DNA of 35,042 nt, taken from Akkermansiaceae bacterium. GTDB lineage: Bacteria > Verrucomicrobiota > Verrucomicrobiia > Verrucomicrobiales > Akkermansiaceae. The notes under the pieces were generated by a model. The model searched no databases. It saw only the letters and a program-made list of their open reading frames with translations, and was not told the DNA's origin. Of the stretch, positions 26,289 through 34,773 are shown one piece after another (position 1 is the stretch's first letter; every line of letters begins with the position of its first letter). The stretch is from positions 1 to 35,042 of the forward strand of contig JAPKCM010000045.1 of NCBI GenBank assembly GCA_028822935.1. The letters are read 5' to 3'. Position numbers and translations under genes: made by a program.

Positions 26289-26411
26289 TCAGTAATAAAG
26301 GCGTTTGTTCCACACGGGGGACTCAATGAGCTTGATCAATCGGGTGCGAGCGCTGGCGGGTCTCTTAAAATCAGCCATCTCCTCAGACATTGACTTCAAG
26401 AATCTCATCAT
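26289..26411 (-). CDS. Possible 40-residue protein or gene remnant
   Basis: In the 275-base gap between the esterase and the phosphodiesterase, the minus strand reads MMRFLKSMSEEMADFKRP from the ATG at 26411 and ends VWNKRLYY before TGA. The frame stays open to just past 26450 (a TTG start there would give 53 residues). Its charged, helix-like composition with amphipathic spacing looks protein-like. No family is recognised and there is no convincing ribosome binding site. It could be the 3' end of a decayed gene. Confidence 0.3.
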   Translation of the reverse strand: MMRFLKSMSEEMADFKRPASARTRLIKLIESPVWNKRLYY

Positions 26412-26520
26412 GCCGTCCCGGTCATGGGGATCTTTTGTGATTTCCTGCAAGGGTTTGATAATTCTAGAGATTCAAGCGTTCTGAATTGACGCCAGCTGCT
26501 CTGCCACTGAGTTTCGATAG

Positions 26521-27363
26521 ATGAGATTCAAATTCCTGCTGAGTGCCTTTCTTGCTCCACTTGGCTGTTTGGCGCAGTCGCTTGCTGCAGGAGAGCACGC
26601 TCCGCTGGTGGTCGCCCACCGTGGTGCCTCGCATGCTGCCCCGGAAAACACCCTGGCGGCATTCAAGCTGGCATGGAAGGAGGGTGCCGATGCGATCGAG
26701 GGTGACTTTTTCCTAACGAAGGATCAAAAAATTGTCTGCACTCATGACCGGACCACCCAACGATTGAATAAGGAGAAGTTGAACCTCGACGTGGCGAAGT
26801 CGACCTTGGAAGAATTGCGTATCCTAGATGTCGGTTCGTGGAAAAATGAAAAATGGAAGGGCGAACGGATGCCCACCTTGGCAGAGGTGATGGCAACGGT
26901 TCCAGACGGGAAAAAAATCTACGTCGAGGTGAAATGTGGAGCCGAGATCATTCCATTTTTGAAGACCGCAATCGAGGAAAGCGAATTGGAGCCGGAGCAG
27001 ATCGTGATCATCAGTTTTCAGAAGGCGGTGATCCTGAATGCGAAGATTGCCATGCCGAAGCTAAAGGCCTACTGGTTATGCTCCTTCAAGCCGGAAAAAA
27101 ATACGGGCGAGATTAAGCCAACCGAAGCAGAGGTGATGAAATCTCTGAATTCGGTAAGAGCGGATGGTTTAAATTGCGCTGACCACAGCTCGCTCACGGC
27201 AGGATTTCTCAACCGCGTGCGGGCGGCAGGATACGAGACGCACTGCTGGACAGTGGACAATCCCAAGCGGGCGGAGGAGCTGGCCAAATTGGGCATGCAC
27301 TCGATCACGACAAATCGGCCAGCGTTGATTCAGGAAGGGCTGAGCACGACCGAGACTCCGTAG
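26521..27363 (+). CDS. Glycerophosphodiester phosphodiesterase (secreted GDPD)
   Basis: A 280-residue exported enzyme with a signal peptide (MRFKFLLSAFLAPLGCLAQS; the Cys could instead mark a lipoprotein). The GDPD TIM-barrel motifs are clear: VAHRGASHAAPENTLAAF near the N-terminus (catalytic His, then Glu), AIEGDFFLTKDQKIVCTHD (metal Glu and Asp, second His), and YVEVKCG (Glu). The C-terminus has the usual HCWTVDNPKRAEELAKLG and GITTNRP-like SITTNRPALI. It hydrolyses glycerophosphodiesters to glycerol 3-phosphate and an alcohol, here outside the cytoplasm. The UgpQ-type resemblance is to the fold only. It converges with the oxidoreductase gene downstream. Confidence 0.93.
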   Translation: MRFKFLLSAFLAPLGCLAQSLAAGEHAPLVVAHRGASHAAPENTLAAFKLAWKEGADAIEGDFFLTKDQKIVCTHDRTTQRLNKEKLNLDVAKSTLEELRILDVGSWKNEKWKGERMPTLAEVMATVPDGKKIYVEVKCGAEIIPFLKTAIEESELEPEQIVIISFQKAVILNAKIAMPKLKAYWLCSFKPEKNTGEIKPTEAEVMKSLNSVRADGLNCADHSSLTAGFLNRVRAAGYETHCWTVDNPKRAEELAKLGMHSITTNRPALIQEGLSTTETP

Positions 27364-27459
27364 TCAGAAGCCACCCCCTTCCTTCCAGCCAGACAATAGC
27401 TTCCAGGAGAACATCCAAAACCGCCCCAACACCAGCAGGCGTTGCACATCAGACTTTGA

Positions 27460-28755
27460 CTAAATCTTCCACTTGTCACGGTAGGAACGGCCAAGCCATT
27501 CAAGCGGATGTTTTGAGCCCTTCGTAAAAGTGTTCTTGATGGGATCCCACGTAATATCCGCGTGATGTTGGTAGGCCAGATTCATGAGATGGGCGACATT
27601 GATGGACCGGGACCCGATGATAGCGCTCGTAATAGGCTGCTTGCGTGACTTGATGCAGTCGAGAAAGTCTCTCACATGACCCGGTGAGCGATAGAGCTTC
27701 ACCTTGGAATCCTTCAAGTAAGCCTCTTCAGCTTTGTCGAGTTCGGCTCCCAGTTCCCCTCCTTTTTTGAGGTAAGAGGACACATCCTTACCATCCACTT
27801 TTAAAGCAAACCGCCCCCGCGTGACCTGGATCTCGCCGTCAGCTCCAACAAGATGAACCCCGATCCCCTGTCCGTGGGTGATGGTAATATCGTCGTAGAC
27901 AACCGCCGCCCCTTTTTCATCACCCTGCTCCGCGGGAGGCTTGGCCGCGGTCGGTCCTGACTCGTCCTTCCCAAGAGCCCACTGGACGATATCGAGATGA
28001 TGAGCGCCCCAATCCGTAATCATTCCTCCGCCATACTCGGTATACATCCGCCACATCGGGTAGTGTGAATGAAGACCCCGCGGGGCCAGAATTGAATTGT
28101 AAGCGCGCTCCGGAGCCGGCCCCAACCAGAGATCCCAATCAAGTCCCGGCTCCGCTTTCTCTTCCGGGAGATCGCACGGTTTTCCCGGACCTCCGAAGTT
28201 TACAAAGCCATGATCGATCTTTCCAATCACGCCATTGCGAGCCAGTTCGCAAGCCACCCGAAATTCACGAGACGATCGTTGTTGGGATCCCGTCTGCACA
28301 ATCCGACCGCTCTTCTGAACCGCCTCCATCAGAAGCACTGATTCACGAATGTTGTGGGTGAGAGGCTTCTCCGCATAGACATCCTTCCCATTCTCGATCG
28401 CCGAGAGAATTTGAATCGTATGCCAATGGTCCGGAGTCACCACAACCACCACATCAATGGCCGGATCAGTGGTGATTTTCCGGAAGTCAGTATGAGCCGC
28501 ACAATCGTTGGTCTTATAGTGGGCATCGACTTTCTTTTTGGCGTCTTCACGGCGATTGGTATCGACGTCACAAACCGCCACGATCTTCACCTCCGGTTGT
28601 CTGAGAAACTCTCGAATCAACCCCTGGGCACGCTTCCCCATTCCAATGAAGCCCACATTTACTTTTCCGTTTGCCTCTGCACCCCAGACATTTGAAGGCA
28701 AAACGAATGGGGCTCCAAAGAGCGCGGATTTTTTCAAGAGACTTCGACGATTCAT
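27460..28755 (-). CDS. Tat-exported Gfo/Idh/MocA-family oxidoreductase
   Basis: The ATG at 28755 gives 431 residues; a TTG four codons earlier is unlikely. The N-terminus MNRRSLLKKSALFGAPFVLP is a twin-arginine signal (RRSLLK) cleaved near residue 26. The NAD(P)-binding Rossmann domain has VNVGFIGMGKRAQGLIREFL, AVCDVDTNR and the EKPLTHN loop with the family Lys. The C-terminal alpha/beta domain includes GGMITDWGAHHLDIVQW. PVC genomes carry many such exported dehydrogenases, probably acting on sugars or inositols with a tightly bound cofactor. Substrate is unknown. tatA elsewhere in the window could serve its export. Confidence 0.93.
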   Translation of the reverse strand: MNRRSLLKKSALFGAPFVLPSNVWGAEANGKVNVGFIGMGKRAQGLIREFLRQPEVKIVAVCDVDTNRREDAKKKVDAHYKTNDCAAHTDFRKITTDPAIDVVVVVTPDHWHTIQILSAIENGKDVYAEKPLTHNIRESVLLMEAVQKSGRIVQTGSQQRSSREFRVACELARNGVIGKIDHGFVNFGGPGKPCDLPEEKAEPGLDWDLWLGPAPERAYNSILAPRGLHSHYPMWRMYTEYGGGMITDWGAHHLDIVQWALGKDESGPTAAKPPAEQGDEKGAAVVYDDITITHGQGIGVHLVGADGEIQVTRGRFALKVDGKDVSSYLKKGGELGAELDKAEEAYLKDSKVKLYRSPGHVRDFLDCIKSRKQPITSAIIGSRSINVAHLMNLAYQHHADITWDPIKNTFTKGSKHPLEWLGRSYRDKWKI

Positions 28756-28961
28756 AACGTAATACAAAGTACCCCATCACAAATCCCTCTCTTTCGATAT
28801 TTCCAAAGGAAAACTCTTATCCTGCTCGCCGCCATCGGCCTCAAGCCCTTCAAATGGTCGCAAGTGCTCCCCTTCTCCGGCATGATCCGCCGCTGGCTCG
28901 CGATGATCAAAAAATGAGGGTTCCATTAAGAGTCATAGTGCAGTAACATTAATGAGATCGG

Positions 28962-30356
28962 ATGAAAATAAACACCAGTCTTTTTCTCGTCGCGGCTGCT
29001 TTTTTTGCGGTCGGAATGGCGGTGGATCGCATCATCTTTTCACCCGGCGTGGAGAGTGTCCCGGCCAAGGACGGAGCGACTCGTCCGCGATCCGTCGATT
29101 CGTCAAGGAATCGCCCGATGGCCTCCCAGTCCGGCCGCAGCGACTCGGAGCAAGGGGCTGAGGAATCACGTGACGAGGGAAATGATGGCTCTCCAGGTTC
29201 GGTAAGGCAGACTCTGGAGTCACTGGAGCGGGGTGGTCGCATGGATGCTGGGATCGCGAAACGTCTTTTGGAGCTGGCTCCGGCTGGCCGGGAGCGGCGG
29301 CGCACCCTTGAACATCTCGCCCACCTCTGGGGAAGGCGTGATGGCGAGGCTGCCGCCGAGTGGGCCAACAGTTTGGAAGGAGTTGACCGTCGGCGAGCTT
29401 TGGATAGCGCCCTGCATGGTTGGTCGGAAGAAGACCCCGCAGCCGCCGCCCAATACGTCGGTCAACTGCCAATCTCCGAGCAAAACCTGCACCTCGTGCA
29501 CGCCATGGCTCACCGGTGGGCGGAACGCGATCTGAATGCGGCGATGGAGTGGGGGGCGGCGCAGACCGATCCGGCCAAACGCGAGCGGGCGATGGGCGGA
29601 GTAGTCAGTTCCTGGTCCGACTCTGATCCCGCCGCGGCAGCAAACTTTGCGTCATCGATCGAAAACAATTTTGAACGGAACCGGGTCCTGGAGGTGGCGG
29701 CCCGGCGCTGGGCCAACCAGGACACCGCTGCAGCGATGGAGTGGGCCCAAGAATTACCAAGTGCAGATCGTCAGCGCGCCACCGAATCGATCCTGCGTGA
29801 GGTGGCGGAATACGATCCGGGGCGAGCCGCCACGATGTACGAAGAACTTACCGCGGCCCTCCCACTGGAATCGCAGACAGCCCACGAATACCGGCGCATG
29901 GCCGAGAAAATTGCCTCGGTCTGGTCATCGACGAGGCCGCAGGAGGCCGCCAACTGGGCGATGGGACTACCGGAATCGGGGGAGGTGCGGCGCGCCGCAG
30001 TCGGAAACGTCGCCGAACATTGGCTGCGGATCGATAGCATGGCAGCCGGCGAGTGGATCCTAGATCTTCCCCAGGGCAACGTTCGAGACGCAGCGGCCGA
30101 GCGCGTGGTTCATTCCACCGTCCAGAGTGACCCCGCCACCGCCTTCGAATGGGCGAACAGTCTTAGCGACGAGGGGCACAGCACCGGTCTGATGCGGGAA
30201 GTCCTTCACCAGTGGAACTCCACCGACCCGGCCTCGGCGCGCGCCGCCCTCGACACCGCGAGTGTCTCGTCCGAGCAACGTCGCGAACTCGATGAAATGT
30301 TTGGGAGAGAGGCGGACCCGTCTCCCGCGGAACCGAACGGCCAGGAATCCGAGTAG
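28962..30356 (+). CDS. Exported alpha-solenoid protein of about ten W..DP.AA.WA..LP repeats
   Basis: A 464-residue protein starting at ATG 28962 (gag about 7 bases upstream). An N-terminal hydrophobic segment (residues 5-26) serves as signal or anchor, followed by a Ser/Arg/Glu-rich linker to about 75. From about 110 to 450 there are some ten repeats of 31-36 residues with the pattern R-x-x-A...W-x-x-x-D-P-x-x-A-A-x-W-A-x-x-L-P; examples are WSEEDPAAAAQYVGQLP and WANQDTAAAMEWAQELP. Each repeat would form two helices, giving a TPR-like superhelix. Repeat 6 is irregular and longer. Such proteins recur in Verrucomicrobia without known function; protein binding in the envelope is an inference. 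The region is visibly richer in G+C than the PQQ genes that follow. Confidence 0.85.
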   Translation: MKINTSLFLVAAAFFAVGMAVDRIIFSPGVESVPAKDGATRPRSVDSSRNRPMASQSGRSDSEQGAEESRDEGNDGSPGSVRQTLESLERGGRMDAGIAKRLLELAPAGRERRRTLEHLAHLWGRRDGEAAAEWANSLEGVDRRRALDSALHGWSEEDPAAAAQYVGQLPISEQNLHLVHAMAHRWAERDLNAAMEWGAAQTDPAKRERAMGGVVSSWSDSDPAAAANFASSIENNFERNRVLEVAARRWANQDTAAAMEWAQELPSADRQRATESILREVAEYDPGRAATMYEELTAALPLESQTAHEYRRMAEKIASVWSSTRPQEAANWAMGLPESGEVRRAAVGNVAEHWLRIDSMAAGEWILDLPQGNVRDAAAERVVHSTVQSDPATAFEWANSLSDEGHSTGLMREVLHQWNSTDPASARAALDTASVSSEQRRELDEMFGREADPSPAEPNGQESE

Positions 30357-30422
30357 GGGAAGAAACACTTTCTCCCTCTTCGCTCCCTTCAACGACGCCC
30401 TCAAGCGATCAACCCCAAAAGT

Positions 30423-30453
30423 AATTTCCTAGCAGGCAATTTCCTAGCAGGAA
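30423..30453. repeat. Tandem 15-bp repeat containing a dyad, possible operator
   Basis: The 14-base sequence aatttcctagcagg occurs at 30423-30436 and again at 30438-30451, so the period is 15 bp. Each copy centres on an inverted repeat: TTCCT-AGC-AGGAA is perfect in the second copy (30441-30453) and has one mismatch in the first (30426-30438). The pair ends about 100 bases before the PQQ-propeller start at 30554. Two tandem dyads 15 bp apart would place two dimeric sites about one and a half helical turns apart. Confidence 0.5.
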
Positions 30454-30474
30454 TCGAAGACCATTTTTTTCGAT
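30453..30474. promoter_or_regulatory. Inverted repeat around a T-run upstream of the PQQ-propeller pair
   Basis: atcgaa (30453-30458) and ttcgat (30469-30474) form a perfect 6-bp inverted repeat enclosing a short loop with seven T residues (30464-30470). It abuts the tandem dyads. It may be part of the same control region, or a hairpin ending transcription from the repeat-protein gene; the T-run falls within the loop, so it is not a standard terminator. Confidence 0.3.
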
Positions 30475-30553
30475 GGAAGAAGATCTTATTTTTGCTCGTT
30501 TCCAAATCAGTCGAACACGCCTAGTCTCGGCCAGTCATTTCCATAGTCGCTGC

Positions 30554-33280
30554 ATGAAACCTCTTTATATTGCCCTCTTTAGTATTTCTACTGCCTGCTC
30601 CGACATCATTGCCGAGTGGAATCCCAACAAATCCCAGATTGAGAATCAAACTCTCAAAGCCAGCGAAACACCCGAATTCGATACCAACGGCAACCTCATT
30701 TTTTCCAACAACCAGCACCTCATTCTACCCGAGGACTCTGCCAAGAAACTCCCCTTAAATAAGTTCGCCGTCGAAGCTCGCGTCCGTATCGACCAACCGC
30801 AACGATGGGGTGGAATTGTAAGCTACAGCCAAGACAATGGTCAATACGAGAGAGGCTGGATCCTCGGGTTCAACGGAGATCATTTCTCTTTCCGGCTTTC
30901 AACCGGAGGCCTCCTGCTCGAAGCCGCCGCCCCCCAATCATTCGAACCCGGCCACTGGGCACACCTCCTCGGGACATACGATGGCAAAAAAATTCAACTT
31001 TATGTCAACGGAGTCCTCGCTTCCTCCCGCCCAGCCTCCGGACCGATCGTCTTTCCGGACATCCCAACCCCATTCGTCATCGGAGCTTATAAGGACAAGG
31101 ACGAATTCTACCCCATCAATGGCCGGATCTCTTCGGTGCGCATCCTCGACTCCCTCCCCTCTCAAAAGGAACTCGCTGACATCGCCAAAAAATCCGCAGG
31201 TGTTTCCTTCTCCGTCCGCCCTGCGGTCCGATTCCTCTCTCCTGGCAAAGCCCTCCTCAATTGGGAAGCGAGCCACCCAGGCAAAGCCATCGTCGCCTAC
31301 GGCCCAACTCGTAAACTCGGTGCCGTCATCGAATCCACTTCGGAAAACCTCCGTCACGAACTCATTCTCGAGAATCTTCAGCCACACACCCGCTATTCCT
31401 ATCGCATCAGTTCTGAGACCGACGACGGACCCAGATTCAGCCCCATTTACGAATTCGACACCGGCATGAACTACATGCCCAAGAGTCTCGTTGCCGAAAA
31501 CAATCACCCGGCCGCCACCTCCTACCTTGCCGACCTCCCTGCTCAACCTGGCTTCGCCGTCGTTGTCGGCCTCTCGGACGGCTCCCTCACCAAAGCCCTC
31601 GCCGCACAGAGCCTCCTCAATATCACCGCCTTTGATGACGACCTCGAGCGCGTTAACGCACTTCGCAAAAAACTCTACACCGAAGGACTCCACGGAACAC
31701 GCATCACTCTCATTTATCTTCCTGACCTTAAGACAATTCCACTTACCTCCTGCGTTGGCAATCTCGTCTGCACCGAACGCACCACACTCCCATGCCCACC
31801 CTCCGAACTGGCACGTCTCACCCGGCCCAACGGCGGACGCACCGTACTCCCCGACGGCACCGTAACTTCACGTGACCCCATCCCCGGTTCGGGAGAATGG
31901 ACCCATCAATACGGCCCCCCTTCCAACACCGCATACACCGGTGAGCGACTTGGAGGCAGCCAGGCTTCCGGAGACCTCGAGCTTCAATGGATCGGCCGAC
32001 CCGGAGCCAACTTTGGAATCGACCGACAACCTCGAATGTCCGCCCCACTTGCCTCCAACGGCAGACTCTTCCACCAAGGGCTCAACCGAATCATGACACT
32101 CGATGCCTTCAATGGCCAAATTCTTTGGGGCATGGAAATCCCTGACCTCCGCCGCGTCAATATTCCTCACGACTGCGCCAACTGGTGCGCCGATGACAAC
32201 TATCTTTACGTTGCGATCAAAGACCTCCTTTGGGTGCTCGACGGCTCCACGGGAAAACGCATCACGACCTTAAAACTTACAGCCGATCATCGTGACAGTC
32301 ACGAATGGGGATACATCGCCCAGGAAGGAGAGGTCGTCATCGGCTCCTCCGTTCGTCTGGGTGCCGAATTCAAAAAATACTTCGGCGATGCTTGGTATGA
32401 CAAAGTCGGCCGCGACTCAGACACCGCCAACGTCCTCAGCGATAATATTTCTGGCTACTCTAAATCCGATTGGAAAGGTCGCTGGTCTTATGGTCGGGGA
32501 CTCATCATCAATCCCACTATTTCCCTTTCCGATGGAAAGCTTTGCTTTCTCGAATGCCGTAACCCGGATTTGAAAAATGACACCTCCGGACGCGAAGCCA
32601 CCAAAAATCTTTGGAAGGATATTTATACCGTCTGCCTCGATGCCAACACCGGAAAAATCATCTGGGAAAAACCCTTTCCAAAGACCCTCCTGAGGACGGA
32701 TGAAAAAGGCTTCATCCAGGTTTCCTATGGCGCCATGACCAGCCAAGGGTTTCTGGTCACTCTTTCCGAGGGCGACACCAACGAAGAAGGAAAGCCGACC
32801 GGAAAAGGAATCTTCAGCTATCACTACTTCGACCTCGCTGACGGAGGTTTAAACTTCCAATCCCAAACCAATTGGCGAGCCAATCACCACGGGGCCCACA
32901 TCTCTCATCCAGTTGTTTATGAAGACAAAGTCTACACCGACCCCACTGGAATCTCCCTCCCCGATGGCAAACCTCTGGATCACAAATTTGGTCCACGGGA
33001 GGGCTGTTCCGCTGTCGTAGGAACCAGCTACGGCCTCCTCTTGAGAGGAATCGATCGCTGTCTCACCTTCTGGTCCCATGACCAGAAGAAACCGACGCAC
33101 TGGCCTCGCCTCCGCCCATCATGTTGGCTCAGCTTTCTCCCTTCTCAAGGCCTGTTCCTCGTTCCGGAAGGCGGTGGCGGATGTTCCTGCGGTGGCTGGA
33201 TGGAAACCTCCCTCGCCTTCATTCCGAGAAACGATTCCGGCATCCCGGTCTCTAAGAAATCAGAAGAATCTAAAAAATAA
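30554..33280 (+). CDS. Secreted LamG / FN3-like / methyltransferase-like / PQQ beta-propeller protein
   Basis: The ATG at 30554 (MKPLYIALFSISTACSD) gives 908 residues with a signal peptide. An ATG at 30473 would add 27 non-signal residues and was rejected. Domains in order: LamG-like concanavalin fold (about 45-200, WGGIVSYSQ, HWAHLLGTYDGKKIQLYVNG); an FN3/purple-acid-phosphatase-N-like module (about 220-303, LENLQPHTRYSYRISSE); a degenerate class I methyltransferase-like region (about 325-425, FAVVVGLSDGSLTKALA and ITAFDDDLERVNALRKKL) without a normal SAM glycine motif; then PQQ-type propeller repeats (about 445-900, TLDAFNGQILWGMEIP, WVLDGSTGKRITTL, CLDANTGKIIWEKPF). It ends GCSCGGWMETSLAFIP, a pattern I recall from planctomycete relatives. 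PQQ binding is not shown. The partner propeller gene starts eight bases later. Confidence 0.8.
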   Translation: MKPLYIALFSISTACSDIIAEWNPNKSQIENQTLKASETPEFDTNGNLIFSNNQHLILPEDSAKKLPLNKFAVEARVRIDQPQRWGGIVSYSQDNGQYERGWILGFNGDHFSFRLSTGGLLLEAAAPQSFEPGHWAHLLGTYDGKKIQLYVNGVLASSRPASGPIVFPDIPTPFVIGAYKDKDEFYPINGRISSVRILDSLPSQKELADIAKKSAGVSFSVRPAVRFLSPGKALLNWEASHPGKAIVAYGPTRKLGAVIESTSENLRHELILENLQPHTRYSYRISSETDDGPRFSPIYEFDTGMNYMPKSLVAENNHPAATSYLADLPAQPGFAVVVGLSDGSLTKALAAQSLLNITAFDDDLERVNALRKKLYTEGLHGTRITLIYLPDLKTIPLTSCVGNLVCTERTTLPCPPSELARLTRPNGGRTVLPDGTVTSRDPIPGSGEWTHQYGPPSNTAYTGERLGGSQASGDLELQWIGRPGANFGIDRQPRMSAPLASNGRLFHQGLNRIMTLDAFNGQILWGMEIPDLRRVNIPHDCANWCADDNYLYVAIKDLLWVLDGSTGKRITTLKLTADHRDSHEWGYIAQEGEVVIGSSVRLGAEFKKYFGDAWYDKVGRDSDTANVLSDNISGYSKSDWKGRWSYGRGLIINPTISLSDGKLCFLECRNPDLKNDTSGREATKNLWKDIYTVCLDANTGKIIWEKPFPKTLLRTDEKGFIQVSYGAMTSQGFLVTLSEGDTNEEGKPTGKGIFSYHYFDLADGGLNFQSQTNWRANHHGAHISHPVVYEDKVYTDPTGISLPDGKPLDHKFGPREGCSAVVGTSYGLLLRGIDRCLTFWSHDQKKPTHWPRLRPSCWLSFLPSQGLFLVPEGGGGCSCGGWMETSLAFIPRNDSGIPVSKKSEESKK

Positions 33281-33288
33281 ATACCGTG

Positions 33289-34629
33289 ATGCACTCGACT
33301 CTTATTCTTCTCGTCCTTTGCGCCGTGGCCTCCGCCACCCCTTGGCCAACCTACCGGCATGACAATCGCCGAAGCGGAGTCTCTTCTGACACTCTCGCCC
33401 TCCCTCTCGCCGAAGCCTGGACCCACGATGGCGGCGCGCCCCAACAAGCATGGACCGGGCCCGCAAAGTGGGATGCCTACTCCTCAAACGAAGGCCTGCA
33501 ATCAATGCGTAACTTCGACCCCTGCCACTTCACCACGGCCAATCACGGACTCATCTATTTCGGCTCTTCTGCTGACAATGCCGTCCACTGTTTGGATGCC
33601 AAAACAGGAGAAGAAAAGTGGCTTCACTTCACCAATTCCTCCGTCCGCTTTCCGCCCACCCTCGAGGGAGATAAAGCCTGGTTTGGATCTGACGATGGCT
33701 TCGTCTACTGCGCCAACGCCCATACCGGGAAACCTCTTTGGAAAAAGCGTGCCGCTCCCAGCGACCGACTCATTCCCAGCAACGGAAAACTCATTTCCCC
33801 TTGGCCCGTCCGCACCGGCGTCACCGTCGAAAACGGGCGCGCGTGGTTCGCCGCATCTCTCGTCCCGTGGAAAACCTCCTACCTCTGGTGCATCGACTCG
33901 CACTCCTCCGAAGTAGCTTACGTAACCGAACATAAGGAGGTCACCTTGCAAGGTGCGATGTTGGCTGGAGGAGATCGCCTCTACATCCCTCAAGGACGTG
34001 CCGCGCCGATCGCACTCGACCAGGAAAACGGCAAGCTCACCGGCCAGATTGGACAAGCAGGGGGCGTCTTCTGCCTTCTCACCGAAGACAACCAGCTCAT
34101 TGCCGGGCCACCTTCTCAGAAAGAACGTGATGAACAAATCCGCATCGCTGATACCACATCAGGAAAGCGCCTCACTACCTTCAACAACACCAACCGTGTC
34201 GTTGTCACAAAAGGAAAAGCCTTTCTGCACTCCAACGACAAACTCCAATGCCTCGATCTCGTCCGTAAAGGAAAACTCGAAGCCACCATTGCCTCCGAGC
34301 AGGCAGCCCTTAAAAAGCTCGATCCAAAAATCGAAGCCCAGCTTCCCGAGATCGAGAAACTTAAAAAATCCATCAGCCAGTCACGTGCGGACCTCGATGG
34401 CTGCCTTCTTTGGCAAATCGATCACGCCACTCCCGTCGAACTCATCATCGCCGGAGATCAACTCATTGCAGGCCTGAACAACGAAGTGATTATTTTCGAA
34501 GCCTCCACTGGAAAGCAACTTTGGAAAGCTCCCGTCAAAGGGAAAGCCTACGGACTCACTCCCGCCGAAGGCCGCCTCATTGTCTCCACCGACCTCGGAC
34601 ACATCCACACTTTTGCCCCCAAGCCGTGA
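33289..34629 (+). CDS. Secreted PQQ-like beta-propeller protein with internal coiled coil
   Basis: The ATG at 33289 gives 446 residues; a GTG one codon earlier is the alternative. A signal peptide (MHSTLILLVLCAVASA) is followed by TPWPTYRHDNRRSGVSSD, the usual opening of this propeller family. Blades are visible as LIYFGSSADNAVHCLDAKTG, KAWFGSDDGFVYCANAHTG and EVIIFEASTGKQLWKAP. A Lys/Glu/Leu-rich coiled coil (about residues 320-365) interrupts the propeller before its last blade. No catalytic residue can be named. It starts eight bases after the larger propeller gene's stop, so the two are co-transcribed and probably form one unit. Confidence 0.82.
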   Translation: MHSTLILLVLCAVASATPWPTYRHDNRRSGVSSDTLALPLAEAWTHDGGAPQQAWTGPAKWDAYSSNEGLQSMRNFDPCHFTTANHGLIYFGSSADNAVHCLDAKTGEEKWLHFTNSSVRFPPTLEGDKAWFGSDDGFVYCANAHTGKPLWKKRAAPSDRLIPSNGKLISPWPVRTGVTVENGRAWFAASLVPWKTSYLWCIDSHSSEVAYVTEHKEVTLQGAMLAGGDRLYIPQGRAAPIALDQENGKLTGQIGQAGGVFCLLTEDNQLIAGPPSQKERDEQIRIADTTSGKRLTTFNNTNRVVVTKGKAFLHSNDKLQCLDLVRKGKLEATIASEQAALKKLDPKIEAQLPEIEKLKKSISQSRADLDGCLLWQIDHATPVELIIAGDQLIAGLNNEVIIFEASTGKQLWKAPVKGKAYGLTPAEGRLIVSTDLGHIHTFAPKP

Positions 34630-34773
34630 AACGACTCCTCACGAGGGGAGACGATTAGCAATTCCGCCCCCCATTGTGATCACCCGCTCCCAATTTTACA
34701 TGTCGGTATACGGCATCCTAATACCAAGTAGCAGAACAGAAGAGACAAATGCCAGAGTGATGGGGAGTTTTGG
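34630..34773. other. Intergenic stretch after the propeller pair
   Basis: It contains a short imperfect hairpin (ctcct, loop cacg, agggg) just after the propeller stop, but no T-run and no convincing promoter. No open frame here resembles the missing first half of the downstream membrane protein. Confidence 0.4.

Noticed and set aside
30473-30553. 27-codon N-terminal extension of the 908-residue propeller protein
   Set aside because: The extension precedes a clear signal peptide starting at the ATG at 30554, and its first bases overlap the inverted repeat of the likely control region.
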